DNA of 64,000 nt from Euglena gracilis (taxonomy: Eukaryota > Euglenida > Euglenophyceae > Euglenales), in the NCBI GenBank assembly GCA_039621445.1, contig CP154957.1:15740947-15804946 (forward strand), read 5' to 3'. This document shows positions 1-11,518 of this stretch, piece by piece (position 1 is the stretch's first letter; every line of letters starts with the position of its first letter). Below the pieces are notes generated by a model. The model saw only the letters and a list, made by a program, of their open reading frames with translations, was not told the DNA's origin and ran no database searches. The position numbers and the translations under genes are program-made.

Positions 1-120
1 CCACAAAAGCACGCCGGAACACGGGCCAGGCGTGTTAGCAGCCAAAACAGTGTTGGTCGGCCCGAGGGGGGGGGTTATGAATGGGGAGGGTTCACAAGTG
101 GGGAGGCTATTACCCCTTCC

Positions 121-172
121 CGATCTTGTCCCATACCCCGGGTGACGCTAGCCCGGGTATGGGACAAGATCG
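121..172. repeat. Near-perfect palindrome (hairpin), 21-22 bp arms
   Basis: The left arm (121-142) is the reverse complement of the right arm (152-172) except for one extra C. The loop is about 9 nt (143-151). The right arm contains the word GGGACAAGATCGGGG, which is then repeated imperfectly in tandem to about position 290. This could be the terminus of a small mobile element or a minisatellite seed; no coding capacity is attached to it. Confidence 0.8.
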
Positions 173-290
173 GGGGTGGGGGACAAGATCGGGGGACAAG
201 ATCGGGGGTCAATAGATTTCCTTCGGTGGACCCTGGCCCAGACCCTTTGGCCAGGTATGGACAAGATCAAGGGGGGGGGTGACAAGATCG
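161..290. repeat. Short imperfect tandem repeat of a GGGACAAGATCGGGG word
   Basis: The word recurs at about 161, 181, 196 and 277, with diverged copies between. The unit is irregular (about 16-20 bp) and the G-run length varies, as expected of slippage. Confidence 0.6.
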
Positions 291-636
291 GGGGATGGTG
301 ATGGGGGCATAATGGGCGTTTTTTATTATTTTTTATTATTAATCAAAAGAATGTGTTTTTTTAAAAAATAAAAAAAGCCAAAAAAAAACTCTGAACTTTG
401 AGCAATTGTTTTACCAATTGTTGGGAAGTTGGGAGTTTTGGGAAATTTTGGAGTGATGTTCGCCAGAAGTTATATTTCAATTGAAAAATCAAAGCAAAAA
501 AATGTGTGTGTTTTTTGTCGAACTTTGCAAAAAAAAAAAATGTGTTCACCGAATTTTGGGTTGGGGGGTGTATTTTCACCAACAAGTCCTTGACCTACCA
601 ATCCCCCCCACTTTGGATTCTGGGGACCATCGGGGG

Positions 637-951
637 TGTACGGGTCGCGGGCGGGGTCGCGGGGGGGGGGGGGTCGGGGGGGGTCGGGGGGGGAATGTGG
701 CAGATTTGACGGGTCACGTGTGACCAATGTAACCTCACATACAACGTCACATATGACCTATTTTTAGAACTTTTGGATCCAAAAATAGATCCAATTAGGA
801 ATTTATCACACATTTTTGGCAATTTTGATTCCTAATTCGGCTGCCAGTTCCTAATTAGGTGCCATTTTTGGTTCCCACTGGGATGCGGAAACCCTCCATG
901 TGTGGGTCGGGGGGGGTCGGGGGGGGGTCGCGGGGCGGGTCGCGGGGGGTA
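637..951. repeat. Two G-run tracts built from GGTCGGGGGG and GGTCGCGGGG words
   Basis: Tract one (about 637-697) and tract two (about 901-951) use the same two words in swapped order, separated by about 200 bp of AT-richer sequence. Runs of 7-13 G make both candidates for G-quadruplex formation on the plus strand. Confidence 0.6.
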
Positions 952-1882
952 CACCCCCATCTTGACTCCAACGGCCAAGAGGGGACAACGACCTGCCAAG
1001 CCAAATGCCTTGAAAAGGGGGTCCATGAGGGGGACAACTTTGGAGTCACGAGGAGGTTCTCCTTGTGGCGAGGGCCGAAAGAGACATTTTCTGGGCCTGG
1101 GGCACAGTCTGGGTGAAGCAGTGCTACCCGCCGTGTTTTCTTTTGCCAGAAAGTTCCCATAATCGCAATATGGGGCGACTTTATGGGCGGGATTTGTTTC
1201 CTCCCACCATCATGTGTGATTTGGGGAGCTTTGAGTTTTAAGACCTGCCCTGACATCGACCCCTGGCTCTGCAGTTTGGCCTCCGCAGGTCAGCGCCCCT
1301 ATGCCAGCTGCATCTTCAGAATAAGGAATCGCCCCACCGGCGCTGAAAAGATCATCCTGCGGGCAGCAGCGGGCACGCCCGGGCGGAGCACACCAAGACC
1401 GAAAACCGTACACACAAAAGCCACCAAGCAAAAACCACCCAGAGACACCTAAAGCGGCCCGCGCCAAGAGTACACCCCCGGAAGGAACACCCACTCCCCC
1501 GGGCTTCCTCCCGCCTGTCATACAGCTGACACACCACCCCTCTGTACCGTGCGCTTCACCGCCCTTTCCTTTGTACCCTACTCCCGGCCCTCCCCCCTCC
1601 CACCCCGAGAACTTGCTATGTACATTACTCTCACCGTGACAGGGCTTCGGCTCGGAGTGATCCTCCTAGGCCGCTTCTTCACTTTCGGTGAAGGTTCCGT
1701 CCAAAAAATCAAAAAGATCATCCTGCAGCGGCACTTCCTGCTACGCATCCGGAAGCTACACTTACCAACGGTGGTGGCAGAAAGAATCATCGAAAGCTAC
1801 TGTGGATGCCCTGGTCGACAAGTGAGCCCCACGGGATCAGGCACGGTTGATGGAACAGGTCAATGGCGTGGGCCATGGTTAG

Positions 1883-2560
1883 ATGGCGGTACCTCCGCTC
1901 GAGGCACTGCTTACCGTCATCGACCCGGCGGATTACCGAATGGGACTGAAATGGTGGCTGGGACTTCCACTGGCGGACACTCCCTCCACTTGTGCCGGGT
2001 GCCAGGCCACTGCCGACGTACACGGAGACCACGATCTCTGCTGCATTCGCAACAACTTTCCGAATAGACACAACGCCGTTCAAGACGCTCTGTTCAATCT
2101 CCTGTCAACGAACGGTCAAAGTGTGCAGCGCGAGGTCCCGGTCCCGACCGGTCATCCGGACAACTCTCTGCGGCCGGCAGATTTGCTGCTAGCCACCTGG
2201 CAAGATGGAACGCCTACTGCGGTTGACATCACCATCGCCCACAGATGGCAAACCACCGAAAGACTTGCGACTCGGGAACGTTGGAGGACGTTCCTGAAAA
2301 GAAAGGAAGCTGCCAAACATTCCAAGTATGACGTCCCATGTAGAAACAGAGGACGGTCCTTCGCAACAATGGCGATGGGCACTTGGGGCGGCTTGGGGCC
2401 AGAAAGTGCAACCCTGCTGACCAGAACGGTCAAGCGCACAACCTCTTGGGACCCAGGCGACATCCGCTCCTCCCGTCAAGCCGAGAGCTACCAACTGGTG
2501 GCGCTAGCTCTCTTCCGACACATCGTGCAGATGCTGCTCCCGAAACATATCCTGCGCTAA
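1883..2560 (+). pseudogene. C-terminal fragment of a non-LTR retrotransposon: zinc knuckle and restriction-like endonuclease
   Basis: The 225-residue frame matches the end of RLE-type LINE (R2-like) polyproteins. There is a Cys/His cluster at about residues 38-54 (CAGC, then HGDH, then CC), followed by RHN (about 62-64). A conserved E (about 84), the RPAD motif (about 97-100) and VDITI (about 114-118) then match the acidic catalytic pattern of the restriction-like endonuclease that nicks the target for target-primed reverse transcription. The RT domain is absent. A TAG stop at 1880-1882 lies directly before the first ATG in the same frame, and nothing upstream resembles RT, so this is a truncated, dead copy. 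The stretch after the stop looks like its 3' untranslated tail. The endonuclease assignment rests on motif pattern only. Confidence 0.65.
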
Positions 2561-3600
2561 CAACGCCCAGCCGCCTCACACCACACCAAACGGAGCACGC
2601 CTCTCGCCGCATCTCCGGCGGACCAGGGCACCGGCCACCACGAAGCCTAGCCCACTGCCGCGCTGCATGCCCCCGGCACTGACACCGGCACAAGCTGAAC
2701 GATGTACCTCGCCCTCCTCGCACCTGCCACCTGGTTATTCCATTTTGACCGCTCGCCATCCCGGCCCATTTGTACATAGCCCCTCCCACACACACAGCCC
2801 GCCGCCTCCCTTTCCTGCTTTCCCACCCACCCGCGCGAGGGTTTGTACTCACCGCCATGGGCCCGGCCCATATGTACATAGCCCACTCCCCTCGAACATA
2901 CAAACCAAGTAGGCTGTGCCACTGGTCGGTGGATTCAGTTCGCCCCACCACCAAGGAGATCATCCTGCTCCCTGCGTCAGTGTCCAGCGGACAGAGGGCT
3001 TCGATCGGTACCATCTTCTGGACGCGCTGGTTCGAGTCCCGATAAGATAAACTCCGAGTCGGGAGTGCAAGGGACTTGAACCAGCCATGGCATACGGCGC
3101 TGCCAGGCGGGGTCAGGAATGGCCGCCGTACGGCGGGAAGTTCCGATGGCGCCGAGGTGGAAATCAGCAACCACAAGCTTGACCCTGGCGTGCCTGATGG
3201 GTAAGGGCAAGTGAACCATCAGTTCACCGGCGGTTGCCTACCTGACATGCCACGATTAAACCATTGCGGCTTCGGCCGAGCAGCGACACTAAGGACAAGC
3301 AACCCCTATCAAGCACGCCATCGCCAAGCATCAGGAGCTGAGGCAAGGGATGGAGGACTTCGAGTGCCTCGAACCCTAGGGCTAATGCCCCCTGGCGGAG
3401 TGTAGCTCCACAGGCGAGAAATTGGGAACGCTCCCAAAAAGATCATCCGAAGCCTCTATGTGGCAAACCCTGAGTCTCACATTGGCAAGAGAAGAGGCCC
3501 GCCAATAGGCCTGGGGTGCCATGGCGGAGCCATCTGGAGCGGTGGATCCCACCACGCCCCAAATGCGATGGAGTGAGCAAAGGTGACTTACCACTTCCCC
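2561..3600 (+). other. Probable 3' untranslated region of the LINE fragment
   Basis: There is no coding frame. The stretch follows the endonuclease stop codon, is moderately GC-rich and ends at a short A-run and a (CA)n microsatellite, as many LINE tails do. It includes the tail motif described separately at 2867-2934. I cannot define the true 3' end of the element. Confidence 0.4.
2867..2934. repeat. Direct repeat of a 65-bp tail motif, copy 1 (copy 2 at 3988-4051)
   Basis: Copies at 2867-2934 and 3988-4051 share the word order TATA/TACATAGCCC, CCCCTGAACA-like, CAAATCCAGTAGG-like, and GTGCCATTGGTCGGTGGA. A further partial copy is seen near 2762-2790. The copies bracket the LINE 3' region and the CA repeat, which suggests repeated tails of related elements or target duplications. 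Confidence 0.6.
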
Positions 3601-3627
3601 ATCCCATCCCTCCAAAAAAAAACCCAC

Positions 3628-3821
<194 letters not shown>

Positions 3822-3987
3822 AGCCATGAAGACCTCTCAGCCACCATACCTCTCCGCCTCTCCTACCAACGCACCTCACGCAAAATCCGCCCTGCGTCCC
3901 CTCGCCTGTATGTCTCCTCTGCCTCCATGACCGCTGCCTCTTTTTTCTCGGTGCTTTCGCCTTCACCCGTACCCCGGACAGACCGCT

Positions 3988-4051
3988 GCCTCTGTATAGA
4001 GCCCTTCCCCCCTGAACACTCAAATCCAGTAGGTTGTGCCATTGGTCGGTG
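3988..4051. repeat. Direct repeat of a 65-bp tail motif, copy 2
   Basis: See copy 1 at 2867-2934. The shared 3' end is GTGCCATTGGTCGGTGGA. The spacing between copies is about 1.12 kb and they have the same orientation. Confidence 0.6.
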
Positions 4052-4609
4052 GACAAGTACGTAATTCCACCTAATACCACCAGTACCAAAAATTGGCACC
4101 TATCCACCTATCCACCATAGATTGCTGATTCCTAATTGGTACCTGGTCTGCCACCATGAGTTCCATCGACGTGGGGCTGTTACAAGCTTCGTGCAGAAGC
4201 ATTCCTTTCTTTGTGGAAGCATTCATTCGTGCCTCTTTGCGTCTATTATGGTCGTGCAAGGCCCCCCTCTTTGGGCCTGCAAAGGCCCCCCATTCGCCAA
4301 CCATAAAGTGCTACATTCAGCTCCAACGTTTCTTCTTTCCCCTGCATTGCTTTCCAAGCTAATGTCAAATTGCATTGTCAAACCTTCAGTTTGCGCATCT
4401 CATGTTAGCCCAAAATTGATAACACAGTTGGCAGCACCTGTTTTGATTTAACATCCCAGAGAATTTTGACCACTTGCACATTTTTGCTCCAAAGGCCTTC
4501 AAAAGCCCTGGGCATGCAAACGCCCCATGTGTCACCATTTTGCCTCACTGGCCTGAAGTCTCTGGGCGTGCAGCCTCCCCCTTTTTTCTTTATCACATTC
4601 CGCCCCACC
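4052..4609. other. Intergenic stretch, nothing recognised
   Basis: No conserved domain or RNA structure is seen. The last part (from about 4465) already contains diverged words of the minisatellite that follows, such as TTTTGCTCC. Confidence 0.4.
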
Positions 4610-5180
4610 ACCCCATACTCTCCCAAAGCTGCTGGTCCCATTTTGCAGCCACCCAGGCCCAGACGTCACCACATTCTCAAAATTGTTGGTCCCATTTTGC
4701 TCCAACCATGTGGACCCAGCCCCCCAAACATTCCCCAAGCTGTTGGTCACATTTTGCTACATCCACCGAGGCCCAGACCCCCACACAAGCTCAAAACTAC
4801 TGGTCCAATCTTTCTCCTTCCATCTGGACCCAACTCCCCAAACATCCCAAAGCTGCTTGTCCCATTTTGAAGCAGCCACCCACGCCAAGAACCCCCACAC
4901 TTTCTCAAAACTGCTGGCCAAATTTTTCTGCAGCCATCTGGACCCAGCCCCCCATACTTTTCCACCACTCGTGGTGTCATTCTGCTCCATCCCTCCGCGT
5001 GTTCCCAAAACAGCTGGTCACATTTTACTCCAGCCACTCGGACACAGGCACACCCCCAAAGGTGCTGACCCCAATTTGCCCCAGCTTTCCCGACCCAGCC
5101 CAGCGAACTTTCCCAAAACAGCCGGTGATCCCAATTTCTTCCAAGTCATCGGAATCCAGACCACCACAATGTCCCAGAAT
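4610..5180. repeat. Degenerate 57-bp minisatellite, about 10 units
   Basis: The words CTGCTGGTCCCATTTTGC and CAGCCACCCAGGCCCAGAC alternate with a period of about 57 bp. In translation this gives a 19-residue period with tryptophans near residues 54, 72, 91, 110, 148 and 167 of the frame starting at 4474. The period is a multiple of three, so long frames survive (4474-5427), but different frames stay open equally well and copies carry indels. I read it as a DNA repeat rather than a gene. Confidence 0.7.
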
Positions 5181-5484
5181 TTTGCTCAACGCTGTCAAAT
5201 CCAGCCGCAAAAACCTTTCACAAACCCGTAACCCGCACCTGTCAAAGCGTGTCGGATCCATTTTTCACCAACGTGCTGACCAAGAGGAATCCATTCCTCG
5301 CGGCTTGCTGCCGCTGCCTTTAAAGAAAAAGGCCACAGCAGCCCTCCTGAAGCCACAGGACACGGCCCAAATTCGGGAAAAGTCATGGAAATTTCCCCCT
5401 AAAAGGAAGGAGGCCTGCCAGAGATAGGGGCGCGGCGGAGAAGTTTTGTCGTGCGAGGATGTGGAGCCCAACTGTCGGGGGTCA

Positions 5485-5628
5485 GGGACCCTGCTCGCCC
5501 GGGGGGGCTGCCGCTTTCGCTGGGGCCGCAACTTCCCTTTTCCGGCCCGGTGGGCTCAGGCCAGGGCCTCTCTGAAAGTGGGCCCCGTTTTCGAACATGC
5601 CAACCGGCGGTAATGGGGGTGAGGTGTA
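5485..5628 (+). repeat. Dispersed repeat GR, copy 1 (truncated)
   Basis: It shares a contiguous block with 31581-31785 and 46888-47083, starting at GGGACCCTGCTCGCCC and running through GTGGGCTCAGGCCAGG and CGGCGGTAATGGGGGTGAGG. This copy is cut at 5628, where the T gag array begins. The function is unknown. Confidence 0.8.
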
Positions 5629-7963
5629 CATTTTGACTCTCGATGAGAGATGGAACTATGTTTCCAAACAAATGAAGTTATTACAACTTCTGGGGCAGAT
5701 TGAATCAGCATATCACCACCACCCTTCCGCGGGTGTTCCCACCGGTTCAGTCCATGCAGTCCAAAGGACTTCCTCCCCAAAATCACCAAAATCAACATCG
5801 AGTGATTCCAAAACGCGCTTTCCGCGCTCAAACCCCAAATCCCTCAAACGGGAATCCAAACCACGCTATTCGCGCTCTTCAGATCCAGTTTCGGACAAAG
5901 TGTGCTTTTTGTGTGTCCAACCCTTTTCCTTGCTTTCGGCCTTCGGTGCGCAAGGTGAAAAGTTGGAGCAACAAAAGGAAAAAATAAAGTAATATAAAAG
6001 TTGAAAGCCCTTTTCCCCGATTAAGAGGCAGAGCACAAGCAGGGATGGAAGCCCTATGGGCTGCACAAAGAAATGCCAAGTGACTTGGCTGTCCGTTTCG
6101 GACTTCAAATGAAAAAAAAAATCAAACTTGAAATTCAAGTGAAGAAGAAAATAAGAATAGAATACCAAAAGGGAACAAAAAGAGGACTTAGGCCACCATG
6201 GCCGTTTTGCACAAACAGTTACAACAGGATGTTGGTAACATTGAAGCCTCACTGGCCAAGTTGCATACCCGCTATGCGGAAGTAGCTGGTAGGATCCCGG
6301 ATGTCACCGGAATTCAAACCGCGATAGCGGATTTGCACAAAGGCATGCAAGAACTGAGCACAAAAATGCTTCAGGTGCAAACACCACCCCAAGGCACATT
6401 GCCGTTACCAACACCTACCCCCACACTCCCAAACACACACTTGGACCAGATTTGCGCTGAAATGCGTGCGGAAAATCACCAAATCATGCAAGGATTTTGT
6501 GATAGTCTCATGAACACCGAGAAAACGGTAAAGCAGGATGTCACAAAACTGCAAAATGACCTTATCGCGCTATCCGCGCAAGTTTCAGTGTTGCAGGAAC
6601 AGCCAATGGCTGAAAACGTCAAAGATCCGCATTCGGACCAACCCAGCAAGCCATCTCCACAATTAGAGATCATTTCCAGTGCGTTGCGCACTTTGGTGAC
6701 AAGAGTACAGGAATTGGACACTGGTTTTGGTGCAATTTCGCAACATTTTCAGTCGATTTCCGACAAAATCCGCTTTTGGATGAGTGACCCTCATACCATA
6801 AGCGGATTAAGCGTTTGCAGGAGGATGTGGGTCGGATAACCGACAATTGGCAGGTTGTTGACCATTTGGAACAAAGTGTACATGACTTTGCAACAAATTT
6901 GGACCAAATTCACACACAATTGCGTTCCATCCACCAAATCCCGCAATCGTGTACGGTTGGCACACTTGCCGCATCTTCCAGCTCAAAAAGCGCTATTCGC
7001 GCACCAATCCCCAAGTCCACACATTGCCAACAAATAGGGTTTCCGCTCATGCGGTGGTCCCCCTATTAGCATTACCAGTCCCAATGGACGAGTTTTCGGA
7101 TGCTGAGTCGGGGTTTCAAGCGAAAACCAGACCCACCCCCTCTTAAATCAAGAGATTCGGGAATCCGAACTAATTCGTGGTATGACCCGCACCCCCACCG
7201 GGTATTAGTCATACCTCCCAAATTCCCTTAGTAGCACCAATGGTGCAACCATGTGATACCTCACCCCTACATGCGCAACCGCATAACCATTCGCGCAATC
7301 GCGATTCCCCGAATTTGCATGGTACCTATGGTACACTAAGTGGTATGTTCCATGCGCATTCGCAAAATTGTCCGAACAATACCCTTGGTGCAACCACCAG
7401 AGTACCCGCACATGGTGCAATTTCACGCCCGGACCCACACCCCTGGAATACCACTGAAGGACCACAGGTTTCTCAGAAAGATTTCAAAGGCACATCGCGA
7501 TAGCGAACAAGGTGAAGCCCCAATGGGACGGTGACCCCACCACATGGAAATAATTTTTCCGCGACTGGGAATAATATTGGGATTTGAAGGGACCCACCCA
7601 GGATGACAACCCGGAGGTAATCAAGATGGAATTTACTGATTGCCTCCCAAGGGAAGAAAAAGAACGCGCCAGACAATTAATCATTTGCAGGCGCATTTCT
7701 TTTGAGGAATTGGTTGAGCAACGTGTTTCCTCATGCTCCAGTTTGGTTTCCAGAATCAGTCTGGAAAACAAATGGCGGCAATTTACCCCCCCCCCGGACC
7801 GCAAATAGAAGTCGATAGACTTGTGGTACTCCAAGTGGCTTGCATTGGCAGCCGAAGTTGATGAGTTAGGGGAAACACAAATTAGACAACAATTTGATGC
7901 GGTATTACTGCGCTATATCCCCAAACTCATCAAGGAAATTGAACGTGAAGAACTCGCGGGACA
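5629..7963 (+). pseudogene. T family tandem unit 1: broken Ty3/Gypsy gag with a reversed LTR piece
   Basis: First of two full units of 2,334-2,335 bp. Order: end of capsid with SP-rich tail and the start of a zinc knuckle (CFLC, near 5900); then about 260 bp that match, in reverse complement, the LTR at 27048-27411; then a new gag start. The gag has an ATG near 6198, a coiled-coil N-terminal region to about 6840 and 6815-7069, a Pro/His-rich linker (7240-7503), and capsid from about 7584. In-frame stops and frameshifts break every part (for example TAA near 7551 and TAG at 7807). The capsid resembles that of element A (WYSKWLALAAEVDEL against WYAKWLALASEVDEL), so T is a related but distinct Gypsy family. 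Confidence 0.75.
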
Positions 7964-10297
7964 CATTTTGACTCTCGATGAGAGATGGAACCATGTTTCC
8001 AATCAAATGAAGTTATCACAACTTCTGGGGCAGATTGAATCGGCGGATCACCACCACCCTACCGCGGGTGTACCCACCGGTTCAGTCCATGCAGTCCAAA
8101 GGACTACCTCCCCAAAATCACCAAAATCACCATCGAGTGATTCCAAAACGCGCTTTCCGCGCTCAAACCCCAAATCCCTCAAACGGGAATCCAAACCACG
8201 CTATTCGCGCTCTTCAGATCCAGTGTCGGACAAAGTGTGCTTTTTTTGTGTCCAGCCCTTTTCCTTGCTTTCGGCCTTCGGTGCGCAAGGTGAACAGTTG
8301 GACCAACAAAAGGAAAAAATAAAGTAATATAAAAGTTGAAAGCCCTTTTCCCCGATTAAGAGGCAGAGCACAAGCAGGGATGGAAGCCCTATGGGCTGCA
8401 CAAAGAAATGCCAAGTGACTTGGCTGTCCGTTTCGGACTTCAAATGAAAAAAAAATCAAACTTGAAATTCAAGTGAAGAAGAAAATAAGAATAGAATACC
8501 AAAAGGGAACAAAAAGAGGACTTAGGCCACCATGGCCGATTTGCACAAACAGTTACAACAGGATGTTGGTAACATTGAAGCCTAACTGGCCAAGTTGCAT
8601 ACCCGCTATGCGGAAGTAGCTGGTAGGATCCCGGATGTCACCGGCATTCAAACCGCGATAGCGGATTTGCACAAAGGCATGCAAGAACTGAGCACAAAAA
8701 TGCTTCAGGTGCAAACACCACCCCAAGGCACATTGCCGTTACCAACACCTACCCCCACACTCCCAAACACACACTTGGACCAGATTTGCGCTGAAATGCG
8801 CGCGGAAAATCACCAAATCATGCAAGGATTTTGTGATAGTCTCATGAACACCGAGAAAACGGTAAAGCAGGATGTCACAAAACTGCAAAATGACCTTATC
8901 GCGCTATCCGCGCAAGTTTCAGTGTTGCAGGAACAGCCAATGGCTGAAAACGTCAAAGATCCGCACTCGGACCAACCCACCAAGCCATCTCCACAATTAG
9001 AGATCATTTCCAGTGCGTTGCGCACTTTGGTGACAAGAGTACAGGAATTGGACACTGGTTTTGGTGCAATTTCGCAACATTTTCAGTCGATTTCCGACAA
9101 AATCTGCTTTTGGATGAGTGACCCTCATACCATAAGCGGATTAAGCGTTTGCAGGAGGATGTGGGTCGGATAACCGACAATTGGCAGGTTGTTGACCATT
9201 TGGAACAAAGTGTACATGACTTTGCAACAAATTTGGACCAAATTCACACACAATTGCGTTCCATCCACCAAATCCCGCAATCGTGTATGGTTGGCACACT
9301 TGCCGCATCTTCCAGCTCAAAAAGCGCTATTCGCGCACCAATCCCCAAGTCCACACATTGCCAACAAATCGGGTTTCCGCTCATGCGGTGGTCCCCGTAT
9401 TAGCATTACCAGTCCCAATGGACGAGTTTTCGGATGATGAGTCGGGGTTTCAAGCGAAAACCAGACCCACCCCCTCTTAAATCAAGAGATTCGGGAATCC
9501 GAACTAATTCGTGGCATGACCCGCACCCCCACCGGGTATTAGTCATACCTCCCAAATTCCCTTAGTAGCACCAATGGTGCAACCATGTGATACCTCACCC
9601 CTACATGCGCAACCGCATAACCATTCGCGCAATCGCGATTCCCCGAATTTGCATGGTACCTATGGTACACTAAGTGGTATGTTCCATGCGCATTCGCAAA
9701 ATTGTCCGAACAATACCCTTGGTGCAACCACCAGAGTACCCGCACATGGTGCAATTTCACGCCCGGACCCACACCCCTGGAATACCACTGAAGGACCACG
9801 GGTTTCTCAGAAAGATTTCAAAGGCACACCGCGATAGCGAACAAGGTGAAGCCCCAATGGGACGGTGACCCCACCACATGGAAATAATTTTTCCGCGACT
9901 GGGAATAATATTGGGATTTGAAGGGACCCACCCAGGATGACAACCCGGAGGTATTCAAGATGGAATTTACTGATTGCCTCCCAAGGGAAGAAAAAGAACG
10001 CGCCAGACAATTAATCATTTGCAGGCGCATTTCTTTTGAGGAATTGGTTGAGCAATATGTTTCCTCATGCTCCAGTTTGGTTTCCAGAATCAGTCTGGAA
10101 AACAAATGGCGGCAATTTACCCCCCCCCCGGACCGCAAATAGAAGTCGATAGACTTGTGGTACTCCAAGTGGCTTGCATTGGCAGCCGAAGTTGATGAGT
10201 TATGGGAAACACAAATTAGACAACAATTTGATGCGGTATTACTGCGCTATATCCCCAAACTCATCAAGGAAATTGAACGTGAAGAACTCGCGGGACA
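7964..10297 (+). pseudogene. T family tandem unit 2: broken gag with a reversed LTR piece
   Basis: A nearly identical repeat of unit 1, offset by 2,334 bp (an A-run near 8450 is one base shorter). The stops seen in unit 1, such as the TAG before the KSIDLWYSKW capsid segment, are also in unit 2, so the gene was already broken before duplication. Unit 2 has a further TAA near 8584 that removes the first codons of the coiled-coil frame. Confidence 0.8.
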
Positions 10298-10654
10298 CAT
10301 TTTGACTCTCGATGAGAGATGGAACCATGTTTCCAAACAAATGAAGTTATCACAACTTCTGGGGCAGATTGAATCGGCGGATCACCACCACCCTACCGCG
10401 GGTGTACCCACCGGTTCAGTCCATGCAGTCCAAAGGACTACCTCCCCAAAATCACCAAAATCACCATCGAGTGATTCCAAAACGCGCTATCCGCGCTCAA
10501 ACCCCAAATCCCCCACACGGGAATCCAAACCACGCTATTCGCGCTCTTCTGATCAAGTTTCGGACAAAGTGTGCTTTTTGTGTAATCAACCAGGACATAT
10601 GTCTCGGGATTGTCCGAGTCCCCCAGCTCATGGTCCTGTTTATGTGGGTATTCA
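10298..10654 (+). pseudogene. T family partial third unit: capsid end and intact zinc knuckle
   Basis: It repeats the start of units 1 and 2 to about 10590. Units 1 and 2 then switch to the reversed LTR, but this copy continues as a normal CCHC zinc knuckle (CFLCNQPGHMSRDC, about 10574-10615). It therefore preserves the original gag sequence at the point where the other two were rearranged. It ends abruptly at the truncated LTR of element A. Confidence 0.75.
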
Positions 10655-10707
10655 GCCTACGGCCAGATATAGCTCTGAGCCTCATACGCTGCCCCAGGTG
10701 GGGTTCA
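10655..10707 (-). mobile_element. Truncated 3' LTR of element A (first about 53 bp)
   Basis: On the minus strand, TGAACCCCACCTGGGGCAG followed by GTATGAGGCTCAGAGC and CTGGCCGTAGGC matches the start of the 5' LTR (minus strand from 27047: TGAATACCACCTAG and the same 33-bp core). Homology stops at about 10655, where T gag sequence begins. A purine-rich stretch immediately upstream on the minus strand (ATGGAGAAG, ending at 10708) fits a polypurine tract. Confidence 0.55.
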
Positions 10708-11518
10708 CTTCTCCATTCGGTGTCTCTCCTTTCCGCACAGTGTCATCCACCCAAAGCCCAAAAACGCGCAAAAGGTTAGCCGCGTTTCGCGGTTACCTAT
10801 TAGCCGTTTCGGCTTAGGTGGGGTGTGAAAAAGCCCGCTGTGGGAAACGGGGCTTGGCAGGTTTCCTGACAAAGTGTCCCATCCACCCAGTTTGGGTGTG
10901 CCAAAGGCACGCGGGGTTGGTCGAGCGATTCGCTGAAAACCCAAGGGAAGAGGTGTGGAAGAGGGGGCAGGCTCCTATCCTGGTCATACCCGGATAGGGC
11001 TCCTAGGCGGTCATATCCGCACTAGGAAACAAAAGCCTACTTACAAAACCGACTGCCGGCGACAGCTTTGCGGGGGTGGGGGGAAAGTAGGGAGGAGAGG
11101 GGGGCTGGCTTAGGCCAGAACAGAATTTTTGCTGTCTGGCAGCCTTAAGGGGCCTTAGGGCCGAAAAGTGACAATTTGGCCTATTATTACGGCGTGCGCG
11201 CTGTGTGCTGTGTGTCACTTAGCGGCTTGCCAGGTTTCCCGGCTGCCAAGGTCTTCACAGCAGTAGCTCCTTCACGACGCAATAAGAGGCGATTACCTCT
11301 TGCAGACAGTTTCCGTCCGCATGGCCATTGCTAGCGGGGTGGTGGGGGGGGGGGGCTCTTGGATGCTTCCATCCAGAGCGCAGAGTGACAGACCCAGGTT
11401 CATCCCAGGGCTGTTTAGCGATTTCCGCTACCACTGTATATATATATATATAGTATATGGGTGTCCAGGCTCCATGAAGGCACTTACCTTACATGAGTCT
11501 GGTAATGCCGTTTCGGCC
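10708..11518 (-). other. 3' non-coding region of element A
   Basis: It lies between the stop of the accessory ORF and the LTR remnant. It contains a short TA repeat (about 11438-11455), a C/G run (11341-11355), several hairpins and a purine-rich end. No coding frame is recognised. Confidence 0.5.

Larger units (their letters stand above)
1..1882. other. Non-coding, repeat-rich left flank
   Basis: No convincing coding region is seen. The stretch contains a hairpin with a short tandem repeat (121-290), an A/T-rich patch (about 310-375), G-run tracts near 637-697 and 901-951, and several copies of a short TCCTAATTAGG-like word (about 796-857). Open frames here are short, overlap on both strands, and show no family resemblance. 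Positions 1549-1882 may be the decayed upstream part of the LINE that follows, but I cannot recognise any domain in it. Confidence 0.5.

Noticed and set aside
1340-3450. Recurrent AGATCATCC word (near 1351, 1710, 2957, 3438) as a regulatory site
   Set aside because: Spacing is irregular, the contexts differ, and the window is large enough for short words to recur by chance.
4474-5427. 317-codon frame with a regular tryptophan period
   Set aside because: The period follows from a 57-bp minisatellite. Other frames are open too and units carry indels.
5629-10654. CRISPR-like or rDNA-like interpretation of the tandem array
   Set aside because: The unit is 2.3 kb of gag-derived sequence with no spacer-repeat structure and no rRNA features.
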